From CAJQGY01 sp964523375 (lineage in GTDB: Bacteria; Pseudomonadota; Gammaproteobacteria; Magnimaribacterales; D2472): a stretch of 64,000 nt of DNA. The DNA is taken from the NCBI GenBank assembly GCA_964523375.1, contig CAZFYG010000002.1, positions 48,175-112,174 of the forward strand, written 5' to 3'. Below are positions 33,396-42,149 of this stretch, one piece after another; the stretch's first letter is position 1; the number at the start of each line of letters is the position of its first letter. The notes beneath the pieces were generated by a model that saw only the letters and a list, made by a program, of their open reading frames with translations, was not told the DNA's origin and did no database searches. The position numbers and the translations under genes are program-made.

Positions 33396-34223
33396 TTAGT
33401 GGTAGTCTTTTTGATACTCTCTATATAGAAGAGAGGCTAAAGTTGTAAAGATTACAAAGAAGAATATAACATACCAACCTATCCTTTCCCTTTCTGCTTT
33501 TGCTGGTTCTCCAACATAAACGAGGAAATTAGTAATATCATAAATTAGGCCATCAAACTCTTCTTGAGATAAGCTCCCCTCGCCATCAGAAACTTTCAAA
33601 TAGCCACATTTTTCTTTAGTAACAGTATCGCCATTTTCGTTTCTTTTCTCTCCACCATTCTTACCTATAATTGGTATATTTTTACAGACAAGCTTTTGAT
33701 TGCCCTGGAGGTCTGCTAAAACATTTGGCATTGCAGTTCCTGGGTATACAAGATTATTCACTCCATATTGCTTAGATGAGTCTTCATAATAAGCTCTTAG
33801 GTAAGTATAAACCCAGTCATCTCCTTTAGATCGTGTCACTAAGGTGAGGTCAGGTGGAGCTACGCCAAACCATTCCGCAGACACCTCTTTCTCCATGGAG
33901 CCTTTCATCAAATCACCAGGCCTTACAGATGAATCAAAAATTAGATTTTCTGCAAATAATTCCTCAGGAATATTCAAATCTTTTGCAACTCTATTCCATC
34001 TAGAATATTGCAATGAGTGACATCCATAACAGTAGTTAAGAAAAACTGCTGCACCTCTCTGCAAAGACTCTGTATCATTTAACGAATAGTTAAAATCATC
34101 ACAATCCCCATAATCCTTACAAGGACCACCCTCAGCAGCTGAAATACTTCCTATGAAAAAAACCAACACGAAAAGTGAAAGAATCTTTAATAAATTTAAA
34201 CTTAGTAAGTTAATTGTATTCAT
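33396..34223 (-). CDS. petC: Cytochrome c1 (bc1 complex)
   Basis: The 275-residue protein has an N-terminal signal sequence ending near SAAEG, a single c-type heme site CYGCH (about residue 51), the axial-Met region GTAMPNVLADLQG, and a C-terminal membrane anchor (GWYVIFFFVIFTTLASLLY). It passes electrons from the Rieske protein to soluble or membrane cytochrome c. It overlaps petB by 4 bp. Two cysteines around the loop NIPIIGKNGG (CKN...KCGY) are an extra feature. Confidence 0.97.
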   Translation of the reverse strand: MNTINLLSLNLLKILSLFVLVFFIGSISAAEGGPCKDYGDCDDFNYSLNDTESLQRGAAVFLNYCYGCHSLQYSRWNRVAKDLNIPEELFAENLIFDSSVRPGDLMKGSMEKEVSAEWFGVAPPDLTLVTRSKGDDWVYTYLRAYYEDSSKQYGVNNLVYPGTAMPNVLADLQGNQKLVCKNIPIIGKNGGEKRNENGDTVTKEKCGYLKVSDGEGSLSQEEFDGLIYDITNFLVYVGEPAKAERERIGWYVIFFFVIFTTLASLLYREYQKDYH

Positions 34224-35437
34224 AAACGATCAGGTACTATCTTGGTAGTTTCAAATTTTGTATAAAAAGGCATTAATAGAAAAAAAGCAAAATATAATAT
34301 GGTACATATCAAACTCATTGTTTTTCTTACTTCGGTAACACCCACAGTCCCTAAATAGCCTAGCGTTATAAAGCTTATTGCAAACAAGGCTAGTGCGATT
34401 TTACTATAAATTCCCTTGTATCTAATTGAAGCGACATTACTTCTATCAAGCCACGGCACAACAAAAAATATAGCTACTGCTGAGCCCATAACAATTAACC
34501 CACCCAATGGGTCTGGGATAGCTCTTAACATGGTGTAATATGGTGCATAGTACCAAACTGGTGCTATATGCTCAGGTGTAACAAGTGGATTAGCTTCCTC
34601 AAAATTAGCCATTTCAATAAAGTAGCCTCCTCCTTCGGGAAAGAAGAACATTATGATTGCAAAAACAGTCATGAAAACACCTATTCCGACCAAGGCATTT
34701 AAAACTTTGTAAGGGAAAAAAGGTACGCTATCAAGCGGTATGCCGTCATCATCTAAATGCGCTTCTATATCAACTCCTTCTGGGTTACCAGCACCAACCT
34801 CATGCAGAGCAACAAGATGAAGAAACACAAGCGCGATCAAAACTAATGGAAGCGCAACAACGTGAAGTGCAAAGAATCTAGAAACTGTAATGCCAGAAAT
34901 GTAGTAGTCTCCCCTAACCCAAAGCTCAAGTGATTCACCTACATAAGGAATAGCACCAAATAATGAAATTATTACTTGAGCACCCCAATAAGACATTTGG
35001 CCATAAGGCAAAACATACCCGAGAAAACCTTCGGCCATCATTGCTAAATATATGGTGCAACCAAATATCCAAACTAGCTCTCTTGGTTTTTGATATGACC
35101 CATAAAGTAGGCCTCTAAACATATGTAAATAAACTACTGCAAAAAATAGCGAAGCTCCAGTAGTGTGCATGTACCTTATTACCCAACCATAATCAACATC
35201 TCTCATTATGTATTCAACAGATGCAAAAGCACCTTCTTCAGTATTTTCATAAGGCATAATCAACCATATACCGGAGACAATTTGAATGATTAATACAACT
35301 GAAGCTAGTGCGCCAAAAAGATACCAAAAATTAACTTTTTTTGGAACAGGGTGTTTAGATAAATGCCTTTCAAATGTATTAACAATGGGCAGTCTATGAT
35401 TAACCCAATTAAATATATTAGAAAACATTTGATTCAT
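34220..35437 (-). CDS. petB: Cytochrome b (bc1 complex)
   Basis: The 405-residue membrane protein carries two b hemes and the quinol sites of the bc1 complex. It shows eight or so hydrophobic helices, heme-ligand helices around YMHTTGASLFFAVVYLHMFRG and FFALHVVALPLVLIALVFLHLVALH, and the Qo-site PEW-type motif as PVWYYAPYYTMLRAIPDPLGG. The length is typical of proteobacterial cytochrome b. It is co-transcribed with petA (2-bp gap) and petC. Confidence 0.98.
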   Translation of the reverse strand: MNQMFSNIFNWVNHRLPIVNTFERHLSKHPVPKKVNFWYLFGALASVVLIIQIVSGIWLIMPYENTEEGAFASVEYIMRDVDYGWVIRYMHTTGASLFFAVVYLHMFRGLLYGSYQKPRELVWIFGCTIYLAMMAEGFLGYVLPYGQMSYWGAQVIISLFGAIPYVGESLELWVRGDYYISGITVSRFFALHVVALPLVLIALVFLHLVALHEVGAGNPEGVDIEAHLDDDGIPLDSVPFFPYKVLNALVGIGVFMTVFAIIMFFFPEGGGYFIEMANFEEANPLVTPEHIAPVWYYAPYYTMLRAIPDPLGGLIVMGSAVAIFFVVPWLDRSNVASIRYKGIYSKIALALFAISFITLGYLGTVGVTEVRKTMSLICTILYFAFFLLMPFYTKFETTKIVPDRL

Positions 35438-35439
35438 TA

Positions 35440-36024
35440 TTATGCAACTCCGTTATCTTCGCCAATGGTTAAAATATCACCATCAAAAAAATGTGGCGGA
35501 ACTATTAAATTTGTAGGAGCGGGAACACCTTTATAGACTCTGCCAACTAAATCAAACATTGACCCATGACATGGGCAGAAGAAGCCACCAGACCAAGAGG
35601 CATCCCAAGCCTTGGGCTCTACTTCAGGGTAATATTTCGGTGAACATCCAAGATGAGTGCACACGCCAGTTAAAACTGAATACTCATTACTTTGGCTTCT
35701 AGTTGGTGATAAGTTTTTATATGGCTCATCAATTGAATCTGAATTAGGATCCGCCAGCTTTGGCAATGACTCTGCTAAGCCAATTAAGCTCTCCTCTGTA
35801 TGCCTTACTATAAATACCGGTTGTTTTCTCCAAGCAACTTGTATTTGCTGACCATACCTTATTTTAGATACATCCACTTTAACAGATGCTCCAGATGCTT
35901 TTGCTTTTGCGCTTGGATTCCATGCGGCGATAAAGGGTGTTGCGGCAAACGGTATGCCGGATAGTCCAACTGCGCTAGTTAAACCAATTAAAACTTTTCT
36001 TCTTGTCTTATCTTTTTCTTGCAT
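35440..36024 (-). CDS. petA: Ubiquinol-cytochrome c reductase Rieske iron-sulfur protein
   Basis: The 194-residue protein has a Tat-type N-terminus (TRRKVLIGLTSAVGLSGIPFAATPF) that stays as a membrane anchor. The [2Fe-2S] ligands lie in CTHLGCSP and CPCHGS, with the disulfide cysteines included. It oxidises ubiquinol in the bc1 complex. The 83-bp gap upstream holds an extended -10 (TGTTATAAT) inside an inverted repeat. Confidence 0.98.
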   Translation of the reverse strand: MQEKDKTRRKVLIGLTSAVGLSGIPFAATPFIAAWNPSAKAKASGASVKVDVSKIRYGQQIQVAWRKQPVFIVRHTEESLIGLAESLPKLADPNSDSIDEPYKNLSPTRSQSNEYSVLTGVCTHLGCSPKYYPEVEPKAWDASWSGGFFCPCHGSMFDLVGRVYKGVPAPTNLIVPPHFFDGDILTIGEDNGVA

Positions 36025-36066
36025 AAGCCTGTGGGTAGCTATGTGAATTTAATTTAAAAATCGGCA

Positions 36067-36087
36067 AGATTATAACATTAATAATCT
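36067..36087 (-). promoter_or_regulatory. Extended -10 within a 7-bp inverted repeat upstream of petA
   Basis: AGATTAT (36067-36073) and ATAATCT (36081-36087) are reverse complements around 7 nt. On the minus strand the same bases hold TGTTATAAT, an extended -10 (TATAAT at 36069-36074). The layout suggests a petABC promoter that a dimeric regulator could cover. The regulator is unknown. Confidence 0.5.
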
Positions 36088-36107
36088 CGGTAATCTTACT
36101 AAAAATA

Positions 36108-36500
36108 TTAACGCTTAGAGAACTGTTTGCTCTTTCTAGCTTTTGCTAAACCAGGCTTCTTCCTTTCAACTCTTCTAGAATCTCTAGTAAGTAATCCAGC
36201 TTTTTTAAGTTGTGCTCTAAGCTCTTCATCAAATGAAAGCAATGCTCTAGAGATACCATGTCTAATAGCTCCAGCTTGACCGAAATTACCGCCGCCAGCT
36301 ACCTTTATGTTTAAGTTAACCTTATCTGATAAATTTGTGAGTTCAAGAGGTTGTAGGACAAGCATTTGAGCAACTTTCCTTCCAAAATATACATCGAGAG
36401 CCTTGTCATTTACACTTATTGCTCCATCTCCTTTTGTTAGATAAACTCTAGCAGATGAGGTCTTTCTTCTACCGGTTGCGTAGTGCACTTCTGATGTCAT
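36108..36500 (-). CDS. rpsI: 30S ribosomal protein uS9
   Basis: I start at ATG 36500 (MTSEVHYATGRRKTSSARVYL), which matches family N-termini and shares an ATGA junction with rplM; an ATG at 36515 would only add five residues. The protein ends with the canonical basic tail (RRVERKKPGLAKARKSKQFSKR) whose last residues reach the P site. It forms the rplM-rpsI pair upstream of petABC. Confidence 0.97.
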   Translation of the reverse strand: MTSEVHYATGRRKTSSARVYLTKGDGAISVNDKALDVYFGRKVAQMLVLQPLELTNLSDKVNLNIKVAGGGNFGQAGAIRHGISRALLSFDEELRAQLKKAGLLTRDSRRVERKKPGLAKARKSKQFSKR

Positions 36501-36931
36501 AATTCGGGATTCCATTCTATAGGTTGTTGTGATTCGTGATCATGCTCTGAACCTGGAAAAACTTTAAGCTTTTTAACCATTGATTTTCCCAATTTATTTT
36601 TTGGTAGCATGCCCTTGATAGCATCTTCAATAACTCTTTCAGGATTTTTTTCAATTACCTCTCTGAAAGTTTTGGTCTTAAGACCTCCTGGATATAAAGA
36701 ATGCTTGTAGTACTTTTTATCGTTGAATTTATTTCCAGTAACTTTAATCTTATCTGCATTTATAATTACAACATAGTCTCCACCATCAGTATGTGGTGTA
36801 AATGTTGGCTTATCTTTGCCTCTGATTCTATCAGCTACTTTGGTTGCTAGTCTGCCCAAAACTTTGTCTGATGCATCTACGATGAACCACTGTCTTTGAA
36901 CTTCTTCTTTTTTTAATGCGAATGTTTTCAT
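36497..36931 (-). CDS. rplM: 50S ribosomal protein uL13
   Basis: The protein (144 aa from ATG 36931, MKTFALKKEEVQRQW) has DASDKVLGRLATKVADRIRGKDKP, HTDGGDYVVIINADKI, and GMLPKNKLGKSMVKKLKVFPGSEHDHESQQP, the uL13 signature. An upstream TTG (36937) is less likely. It has no clear Shine-Dalgarno sequence. A promoter lies at 36955-36983. Confidence 0.98.
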   Translation of the reverse strand: MKTFALKKEEVQRQWFIVDASDKVLGRLATKVADRIRGKDKPTFTPHTDGGDYVVIINADKIKVTGNKFNDKKYYKHSLYPGGLKTKTFREVIEKNPERVIEDAIKGMLPKNKLGKSMVKKLKVFPGSEHDHESQQPIEWNPEL

Positions 36932-36954
36932 ATACAAATAATAATAAGATGCGA

Positions 36955-36983
36955 ATATTAATGTTTAGAGGGAAAATTAGCAA
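36955..36983 (-). promoter_or_regulatory. Sigma-70-type promoter of rplM-rpsI
   Basis: On the minus strand TTGCTA (36978-36983) and TAATAT (36955-36960) are 17 bp apart, 24 nt upstream of the rplM ATG, in the 70-bp gap behind zapE. Confidence 0.55.
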
Positions 36984-37001
36984 TAATTTAATGCATTTAA
37001 A

Positions 37002-38063
37002 TTAATTTTTTTTACTATTTAAATATTCACTTGTTTGCATCTCTTGGAGCCTGCTTGCACATCTACCCCAAAGTAAATCTAGTTTATCACCAGTATATAT
37101 GTTTTCAGGTGTTATTTTCTCGAAGAAAAACTTGATCTTTATCTTATTTGCGTAGGCAATATCTATAAAAGAAATAAATCTTCGTACGATATCCAGCCTT
37201 GAATCATCAACTAGCTCAAAGTCATTTATAAAAATCCATTTAAACCTAGTGCACATTATTTTGTAGTCATTTGCTGCAGTTGGTTGAGAAAAAAATTTAT
37301 TAAAAGATAACCAGACAAATTCTTTTCCATGATCTGAACAAGTAAAGCTTCTACCATTAATCTGAAGATCTTTGTTTGGCTCTATACCCTGACTAAAATT
37401 CTTACTAATTAAATTAGAAATTGCTTTATTTGATTCAGTTGTTGTATTTACTGAGTTTTTTCTAAAAATATTTATTAACCTATAGTCGTTCTGACCAACA
37501 AGTTTATGTATCAAAAATTTGGTTTGCATAAACTGCATCGCTTCTATAAATTTTCTTCTCTGTAAACCATTTTTATATAAATCATCAGGATGGGCATTTG
37601 ATGATAAATACAGATAAATATTTCTCTTAATAAGCATTCTAATTATATTTGCCAAAATCATTGCATCTGCAACATCTTCAACTTGAAACTCATCAATAAA
37701 AATCACTTCATAATTACGATCCAAATAAACAACTACGCTTTCAAGTGGATTTTTTCTTCCTTTAAGCTCATCTAACTTGCTATGAATAAGGCTCATAAAA
37801 TCGATATAATGAAATTCTTTTTTTTTCATTTGTAGGCTTTCAAAGAATGTCCTCAAAATTAGAGTTTTACCTCTTCCAACCTCGCCCCATAGATAAATTC
37901 CATTATTTATATTTTTATTTCTTGTTAACTGAAAAGTCTTTAAAAGAAAGGGTTTTTTCTTAGGTTGATTCTTTATAGCAATATCTATAAATTCTTTCTG
38001 AGCAATATCAGGATCTATGCCTTGGATTTTGAGCGCATCGATGATATTTTTGTTACTTAACAT
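37002..38063 (-). CDS. zapE: Cell division ATPase ZapE (AFG1 family)
   Basis: ZapE is an AAA-type ATPase that destabilises FtsZ bundles under stress. The 353-residue protein has Walker A GEVGRGKT (60-67), Walker B EVIFIDEFQVEDVADAMIL and the family sensor region YLSSNAHPDDLYKNGLQR. The C-terminal domain is somewhat divergent. Its position just before rplM matches E. coli (yhcM). It diverges from degS with only 9 bp between the start codons and lacks a ribosome binding site. Confidence 0.93.
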   Translation of the reverse strand: MLSNKNIIDALKIQGIDPDIAQKEFIDIAIKNQPKKKPFLLKTFQLTRNKNINNGIYLWGEVGRGKTLILRTFFESLQMKKKEFHYIDFMSLIHSKLDELKGRKNPLESVVVYLDRNYEVIFIDEFQVEDVADAMILANIIRMLIKRNIYLYLSSNAHPDDLYKNGLQRRKFIEAMQFMQTKFLIHKLVGQNDYRLINIFRKNSVNTTTESNKAISNLISKNFSQGIEPNKDLQINGRSFTCSDHGKEFVWLSFNKFFSQPTAANDYKIMCTRFKWIFINDFELVDDSRLDIVRRFISFIDIAYANKIKIKFFFEKITPENIYTGDKLDLLWGRCASRLQEMQTSEYLNSKKN

Positions 38064-38072
38064 TAAAGGATT

Positions 38073-39044
38073 ATGAAGTATATTCTCACTATTTTTACTA
38101 TAACGATTTTTATCATAGGTTTGTTTACATTTTCAATCAATGAAAATAATAAGTTTGTAAATGCATCTAGCAAAGCTATTCCATCGGTTGTAACTATTTG
38201 GTCATTTCAAAACTCTCAGTACAAGAATAAATTAAACAGTATTGGTTCCGGTGTTATTTTTTCTTCTGATGGTTATTTAGTAACGAACTATCATGTAATA
38301 AGTGGAGCTAAAAATATTATTGTAAGAGTTGATAATATTGAGTTAGATGCGAAAGTTATCGGTTTTGATTCTAATTCTGATATTGCAGTTTTGAAGGTTG
38401 ATCATGATAAAGATTTAGAGCCTGTATCTATTGGAAGTAGTGAAAGCCTAAGGGTTGGAGATGAGGTTTTGGCAATAGGAAACCCATATGGAATTGGGAT
38501 CTCTGTTTCAAGCGGCATTATAAGCGCCACTGGAAGGGAGTATGGTAACCCTTATTTAAATCTTATTCAGACTGATGCTGCCATAAATCCAGGAAATTCT
38601 GGAGGAGCTTTAATAAATAATGAAGGTAATTTGATAGGCATTAACACAAAAATATTTTCTAAGACAGGTGCATACCAAGGCTTGGGGTTTGCAATACCAT
38701 CTGAAAAAGTAACGCAAATAGCTGCAGAGATTATTAAATTTGGTGAAGTTAGAAAAGCATGGATTGGAAATTTTCGGGTAACATCATCAAGAGTGCTGCT
38801 AAAGGATGAGGTATTTCCATCTCTTAAGGTGGTAGAAATTGAACCTGGTCAAGGAATCTATCTTGAAGGTCTTAGAACGGATGACCAAATTATAAAAGTA
38901 AATTCTTTACCAGCCTCATGGAGTAACCTCACAAGCGCTATAAACTATTCTCTTCCAGGAGACTCAATCAATATAGACTTTATTAATAAGGAAGGTTTGC
39001 AAAAAATAACTGTGCAGGTATCTAGCTATAAAAAAGCAAGCTAA
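38073..39044 (+). CDS. degS: Membrane-anchored serine protease DegS (HtrA family)
   Basis: DegS-type proteases sit in the inner membrane with the catalytic domain in the periplasm and start RseA cleavage to release sigma-E. The 323-residue protein has one N-terminal membrane helix (about 3-22), catalytic triad His74 (TNYHVISG), Asp103 (NSDIAVLK) and Ser176 (NPGNSGGAL), and a single PDZ domain (about 230-320). One PDZ domain and a non-cleaved anchor favour DegS over DegP/DegQ. The yhcM-degS neighbourhood matches E. coli, without degQ. It converges on murA with a 4-bp overlap. Confidence 0.92.
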   Translation: MKYILTIFTITIFIIGLFTFSINENNKFVNASSKAIPSVVTIWSFQNSQYKNKLNSIGSGVIFSSDGYLVTNYHVISGAKNIIVRVDNIELDAKVIGFDSNSDIAVLKVDHDKDLEPVSIGSSESLRVGDEVLAIGNPYGIGISVSSGIISATGREYGNPYLNLIQTDAAINPGNSGGALINNEGNLIGINTKIFSKTGAYQGLGFAIPSEKVTQIAAEIIKFGEVRKAWIGNFRVTSSRVLLKDEVFPSLKVVEIEPGQGIYLEGLRTDDQIIKVNSLPASWSNLTSAINYSLPGDSINIDFINKEGLQKITVQVSSYKKAS

Positions 39045-40297
39045 TTTGGTAGCCTTGTAATATTGGCTCCAAGATAGTTTAGTTTTTCCTCAATTCTCTC
39101 ATAACCCCTATCAATATGATAAATTCTATCAACAATAGTTTCACCATCAGCACACAAACCTGCAAGAATGAGGCTTGCTGAGGCTCTTAAATCAGTTGCC
39201 ATTACAGGTGCTCCTGAAAGCCTTGAAACTCCTACAATATTTGCATGATTGCCAGATATTGAAATATCACAGCCCATTCTATTAAGCTCTTGAACATGCA
39301 TAAATCTATTCTCAAAAACTGTTTCATTTATATATGAATTTCCTTCTGCAATAGCATTTAATACGGAAAATTGAGCTTGCATATCAGTAGGAAATCCAGG
39401 AAAAGGTGATGTCTCAATATTTACTGGTTTTGGCTTGCTATTCATAGAAAGCTTAATAAAATTATCTCCAGAATCAACTAATGCTCCTGCACTTTCAAGA
39501 CTAGTAATCACACTCAAAAGCCTGGCAGGATTAATGCCATTAATCTTGACATCGCCACCTGTAACTGCAGCAGCAACAAGATAAGTTCCAGCTTCAATTC
39601 TGTCAGCAGGAATATCAAAAGATGTTCCCTTAAGCGACTCTACGCCATCGATTATAATTTCCTTGGTTCCTGCACCTTTAATTTGCGCTCCCATAGCATT
39701 AAGCAGTTCAGCTAAATCTTCAATCTCAGGCTCCATGGCTACATTAGTTAAAACAGTTCTGCCTTCTGCCAATGAAGCTGCCATCATAATGTTTTCGGTA
39801 CCAGTCACGGTAACACCCTCAAAATTAATACTTGCGCCCTTTAGCCTCTCTGCGCTTGCTTCAATATAACCATTTTTTAGCTCTATGTTTGCGCCAAGTT
39901 TCTTTAAAGCTTCCAAATGAAAGTTAACTGGCCTAGATCCTATTGCACAACCGCCAGGAAGAGCTATTCTAGCTTTACCAAATTTTGCAACAAGTGGGCC
40001 AAGTACAAGAATTGAAGCTCTCATTGTCTTTACTAGCTCATATCTTGCTTCTGTATCATGAATTGTTGCAGATGAGAGAGTGAAATTCATTGACTCATCT
40101 AGGGTAATATTTGCTCCCATTGAACCCAGTAATTCAAACATGGTTGTGATATCTTGAAGATACGGAAGATTTTTTAGTGTTATTTCATCATCTGAAAGGA
40201 TTGTAGCTGCAATCATTGGAAGTGCTGCATTCTTTGCACCAGAACAATTTATTTCACCCGATAGCCTCTTACCACCCTTTATTAAAAGTTTTTCCAT
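39041..40297 (-). CDS. murA: UDP-GlcNAc 1-carboxyvinyltransferase MurA
   Basis: MurA commits UDP-GlcNAc to peptidoglycan by adding enolpyruvate from PEP. The 418-residue protein has Lys22-Asn23 (SGAKNAALP), the active-site Cys117 in LPGGCAIGSRPVNFH (the fosfomycin target), GFPTDMQAQF and RFMHVQELNRMG. Because Cys is present, not Asp, intrinsic fosfomycin sensitivity of the enzyme is expected. It is followed by ibaG's partner order ibaG-murA as in E. coli (1-bp gap). Confidence 0.98.
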   Translation of the reverse strand: MEKLLIKGGKRLSGEINCSGAKNAALPMIAATILSDDEITLKNLPYLQDITTMFELLGSMGANITLDESMNFTLSSATIHDTEARYELVKTMRASILVLGPLVAKFGKARIALPGGCAIGSRPVNFHLEALKKLGANIELKNGYIEASAERLKGASINFEGVTVTGTENIMMAASLAEGRTVLTNVAMEPEIEDLAELLNAMGAQIKGAGTKEIIIDGVESLKGTSFDIPADRIEAGTYLVAAAVTGGDVKINGINPARLLSVITSLESAGALVDSGDNFIKLSMNSKPKPVNIETSPFPGFPTDMQAQFSVLNAIAEGNSYINETVFENRFMHVQELNRMGCDISISGNHANIVGVSRLSGAPVMATDLRASASLILAGLCADGETIVDRIYHIDRGYERIEEKLNYLGANITRLPN

Positions 40298-40298
40298 A

Positions 40299-40517
40299 TT
40301 ATTTTATTTTAGTTTCCAAGCTTAAAGCGTGAAGCTCGCCTGATTCAAAATTATCTTTAAGAAGATTTAGAACCTTTCGGTGTTGTTGGATAATATTCAT
40401 ATTGTTGAAATATTTTGATGATATGGATACTTTGAGATTGCAAGAATCTCCAATAAATTTGACGTCTGCATCATCCATATCGCTTAGAATAATATTTGTA
40501 ATATCTTCTTTATTCAT
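40299..40517 (-). CDS. ibaG: BolA-family protein IbaG
   Basis: The 72-residue protein has the BolA fold pattern, with a C-terminal QQHRKVLNLLKDNFESGELHALSLETK segment resembling E. coli IbaG (YrbA), which also lies beside murA. BolA proteins bind monothiol glutaredoxins and Fe-S clusters and affect envelope stress responses. It overlaps mlaC by 8 bp. Confidence 0.9.
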   Translation of the reverse strand: MNKEDITNIILSDMDDADVKFIGDSCNLKVSISSKYFNNMNIIQQHRKVLNLLKDNFESGELHALSLETKIK

Positions 40518-41139
40518 CTATACCTGCATTACCAGCATCTGAAACCCAATTATCAATAGTTAGGGAGACGTCACCCTTGTGCTCATCTGCTAAAGCTCTA
40601 AATTGATTTCTAAATGTGAGGCCAAGATTTACACCATTAATAATTATATTGGTGATTGCCCAGCTTTCATCAGCTCTTCTCAATTTGTAGATAATAGGGT
40701 AAATGCTATCACCTGTATTAAGCTCTTGCCTGATTTCAATTTTCTTTAATTCGGGCGAAGCACTGTAATCTAAAAAAATCGTATTAATAGCCTGATCATC
40801 CCATTGAGCTAAGGTTTCGGCATAAGTGTCCAACAATGAATCTTTAAAAATTGTAACAAATTCAACTCTCTGTGCCTTGCTTGCCTGAGTATAGTATTTT
40901 TTACCCATTACAGAAGCAGATATTCTTCTAAAATCTATCATTGGTTCAAAAATTTCTTTGATTTTATCTTCAAAAAGCTCTCTATCTTTAGCAAAGAGCT
41001 GTTTATTATTTTTTAATGTTTTAACCATTAATTGGGCATTATCATCTATAAATATATATGGGTTTTCTTCTGCAGCAATCATGTTGCTAAAAAAAACAAA
41101 TATGATTAAAAGAAAATAATTTTTATGATTGGTCAACAT
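40510..41139 (-). CDS. mlaC: Periplasmic phospholipid-binding protein MlaC
   Basis: MlaC shuttles phospholipids between the outer-membrane MlaA complex and the inner-membrane MlaFEDB transporter. The 209-residue protein has a signal peptide (about 1-23, ending SNMIAAEE) and the MlaC-type pattern FEPMIDFRRISASVMGKKYYTQASKAQRVEFVTIFKDSLLDTYAE, with INGVNLGLTFRNQFRALA near the end. In E. coli mlaFEDCB precedes ibaG-murA; here only mlaC remains. It faces kdsD across 44 bp. Confidence 0.92.
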   Translation of the reverse strand: MLTNHKNYFLLIIFVFFSNMIAAEENPYIFIDDNAQLMVKTLKNNKQLFAKDRELFEDKIKEIFEPMIDFRRISASVMGKKYYTQASKAQRVEFVTIFKDSLLDTYAETLAQWDDQAINTIFLDYSASPELKKIEIRQELNTGDSIYPIIYKLRRADESWAITNIIINGVNLGLTFRNQFRALADEHKGDVSLTIDNWVSDAGNAGIDE

Positions 41140-41183
41140 TGATTTATTATAACAGTTGGTAATAAATAAAAATTCACAAACTA

Positions 41184-42149
41184 ATGAAAAAATTTAATTT
41201 TTTGGAATCAGCTAAGAAAACATTTGAAATAGAAGCAAGTGCTGTTTCGGATCTTTCAAATCAAATTAATAGATCCTTTGAAAAGTTATGTGAAGCTGCA
41301 ATCAATCTTGATGGCAAGATAGTTATTATGGGTGTTGGAAAATCAGGGCATATTGGTCAAAAGATTGCTGCAACGCTTTCAAGTACAGGTACTAAATCAA
41401 TTTTTATACATCCAACAGAAGCAGCTCATGGAGATATGGGGCTTATTGGCAAAAATGATTTAATTATTTTAATTTCTAATTCTGGTGAAACAGATGAAAT
41501 TATAAATATTTTGCCTTCAATTAAGAGGTTATCAAATTGCATTGCCTCCATTACAAGTGACAATAAATCATCTATGGCTGTTGCATCTGATATCTCGATA
41601 GTTATAACCTCAAATGAGGCTTGTCCTCTTGATTTGGCGCCAACCTCTTCAACAACTGCAGCCTTGGCTCTTGGAGATGCATTTGCAATAGCTTTGCTTG
41701 AAGCTAAAGGATTTACAAAAAATGATTTTGCAAGCTCTCATCCAGCAGGAAAATTAGGAAAAAAATTAATTACGAAAGTCCATAACCTTATGCATAAAGA
41801 TAATGCGCTTCCAAAAGTTAATAAGGGAACTCTCCTAACTAGCGCCCTTTTGGAAATGTCTGAGAAAAAGCTTGGTGTGACATTGATAAAAGATGATTCC
41901 AAAACCATTGGTTTATTTTCTGATGGAGATTTAAGAAGGTGTATAAATGGGAATGTTGACGTTAATCAAACAAAAATTGAAGAAGTTATGACCAAAGAAT
42001 ATATAACTGTTTCTGAGAATATGTTGGCTATAGATGCTGCTCAAATTATGGAAGAGAATAAGATTTTTATTCTGGCAGTTACAGATTTAACAAATGATGT
42101 AATTGGGATATTATCCATGCATGATTTAATTCAAGCTAGGATTATATGA
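41184..42149 (+). CDS. kdsD: Arabinose-5-phosphate isomerase KdsD
   Basis: KdsD converts ribulose 5-phosphate to arabinose 5-phosphate, the KdsA substrate. The 321-residue protein has an N-terminal SIS domain (VIMGVGKSGHIGQKIAATLSSTGT, LISNSGETDEI, SSHPAGKLG) and two C-terminal CBS domains (VHNLMHKDNALPKV onward and VMTKEYITVSENM). The length is standard. It starts a plus-strand operon kdsD-lptA-lptB-rpoN; kdsC and lptC, normally between kdsD and lptA, are missing. Confidence 0.95.
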   Translation: MKKFNFLESAKKTFEIEASAVSDLSNQINRSFEKLCEAAINLDGKIVIMGVGKSGHIGQKIAATLSSTGTKSIFIHPTEAAHGDMGLIGKNDLIILISNSGETDEIINILPSIKRLSNCIASITSDNKSSMAVASDISIVITSNEACPLDLAPTSSTTAALALGDAFAIALLEAKGFTKNDFASSHPAGKLGKKLITKVHNLMHKDNALPKVNKGTLLTSALLEMSEKKLGVTLIKDDSKTIGLFSDGDLRRCINGNVDVNQTKIEEVMTKEYITVSENMLAIDAAQIMEENKIFILAVTDLTNDVIGILSMHDLIQARII

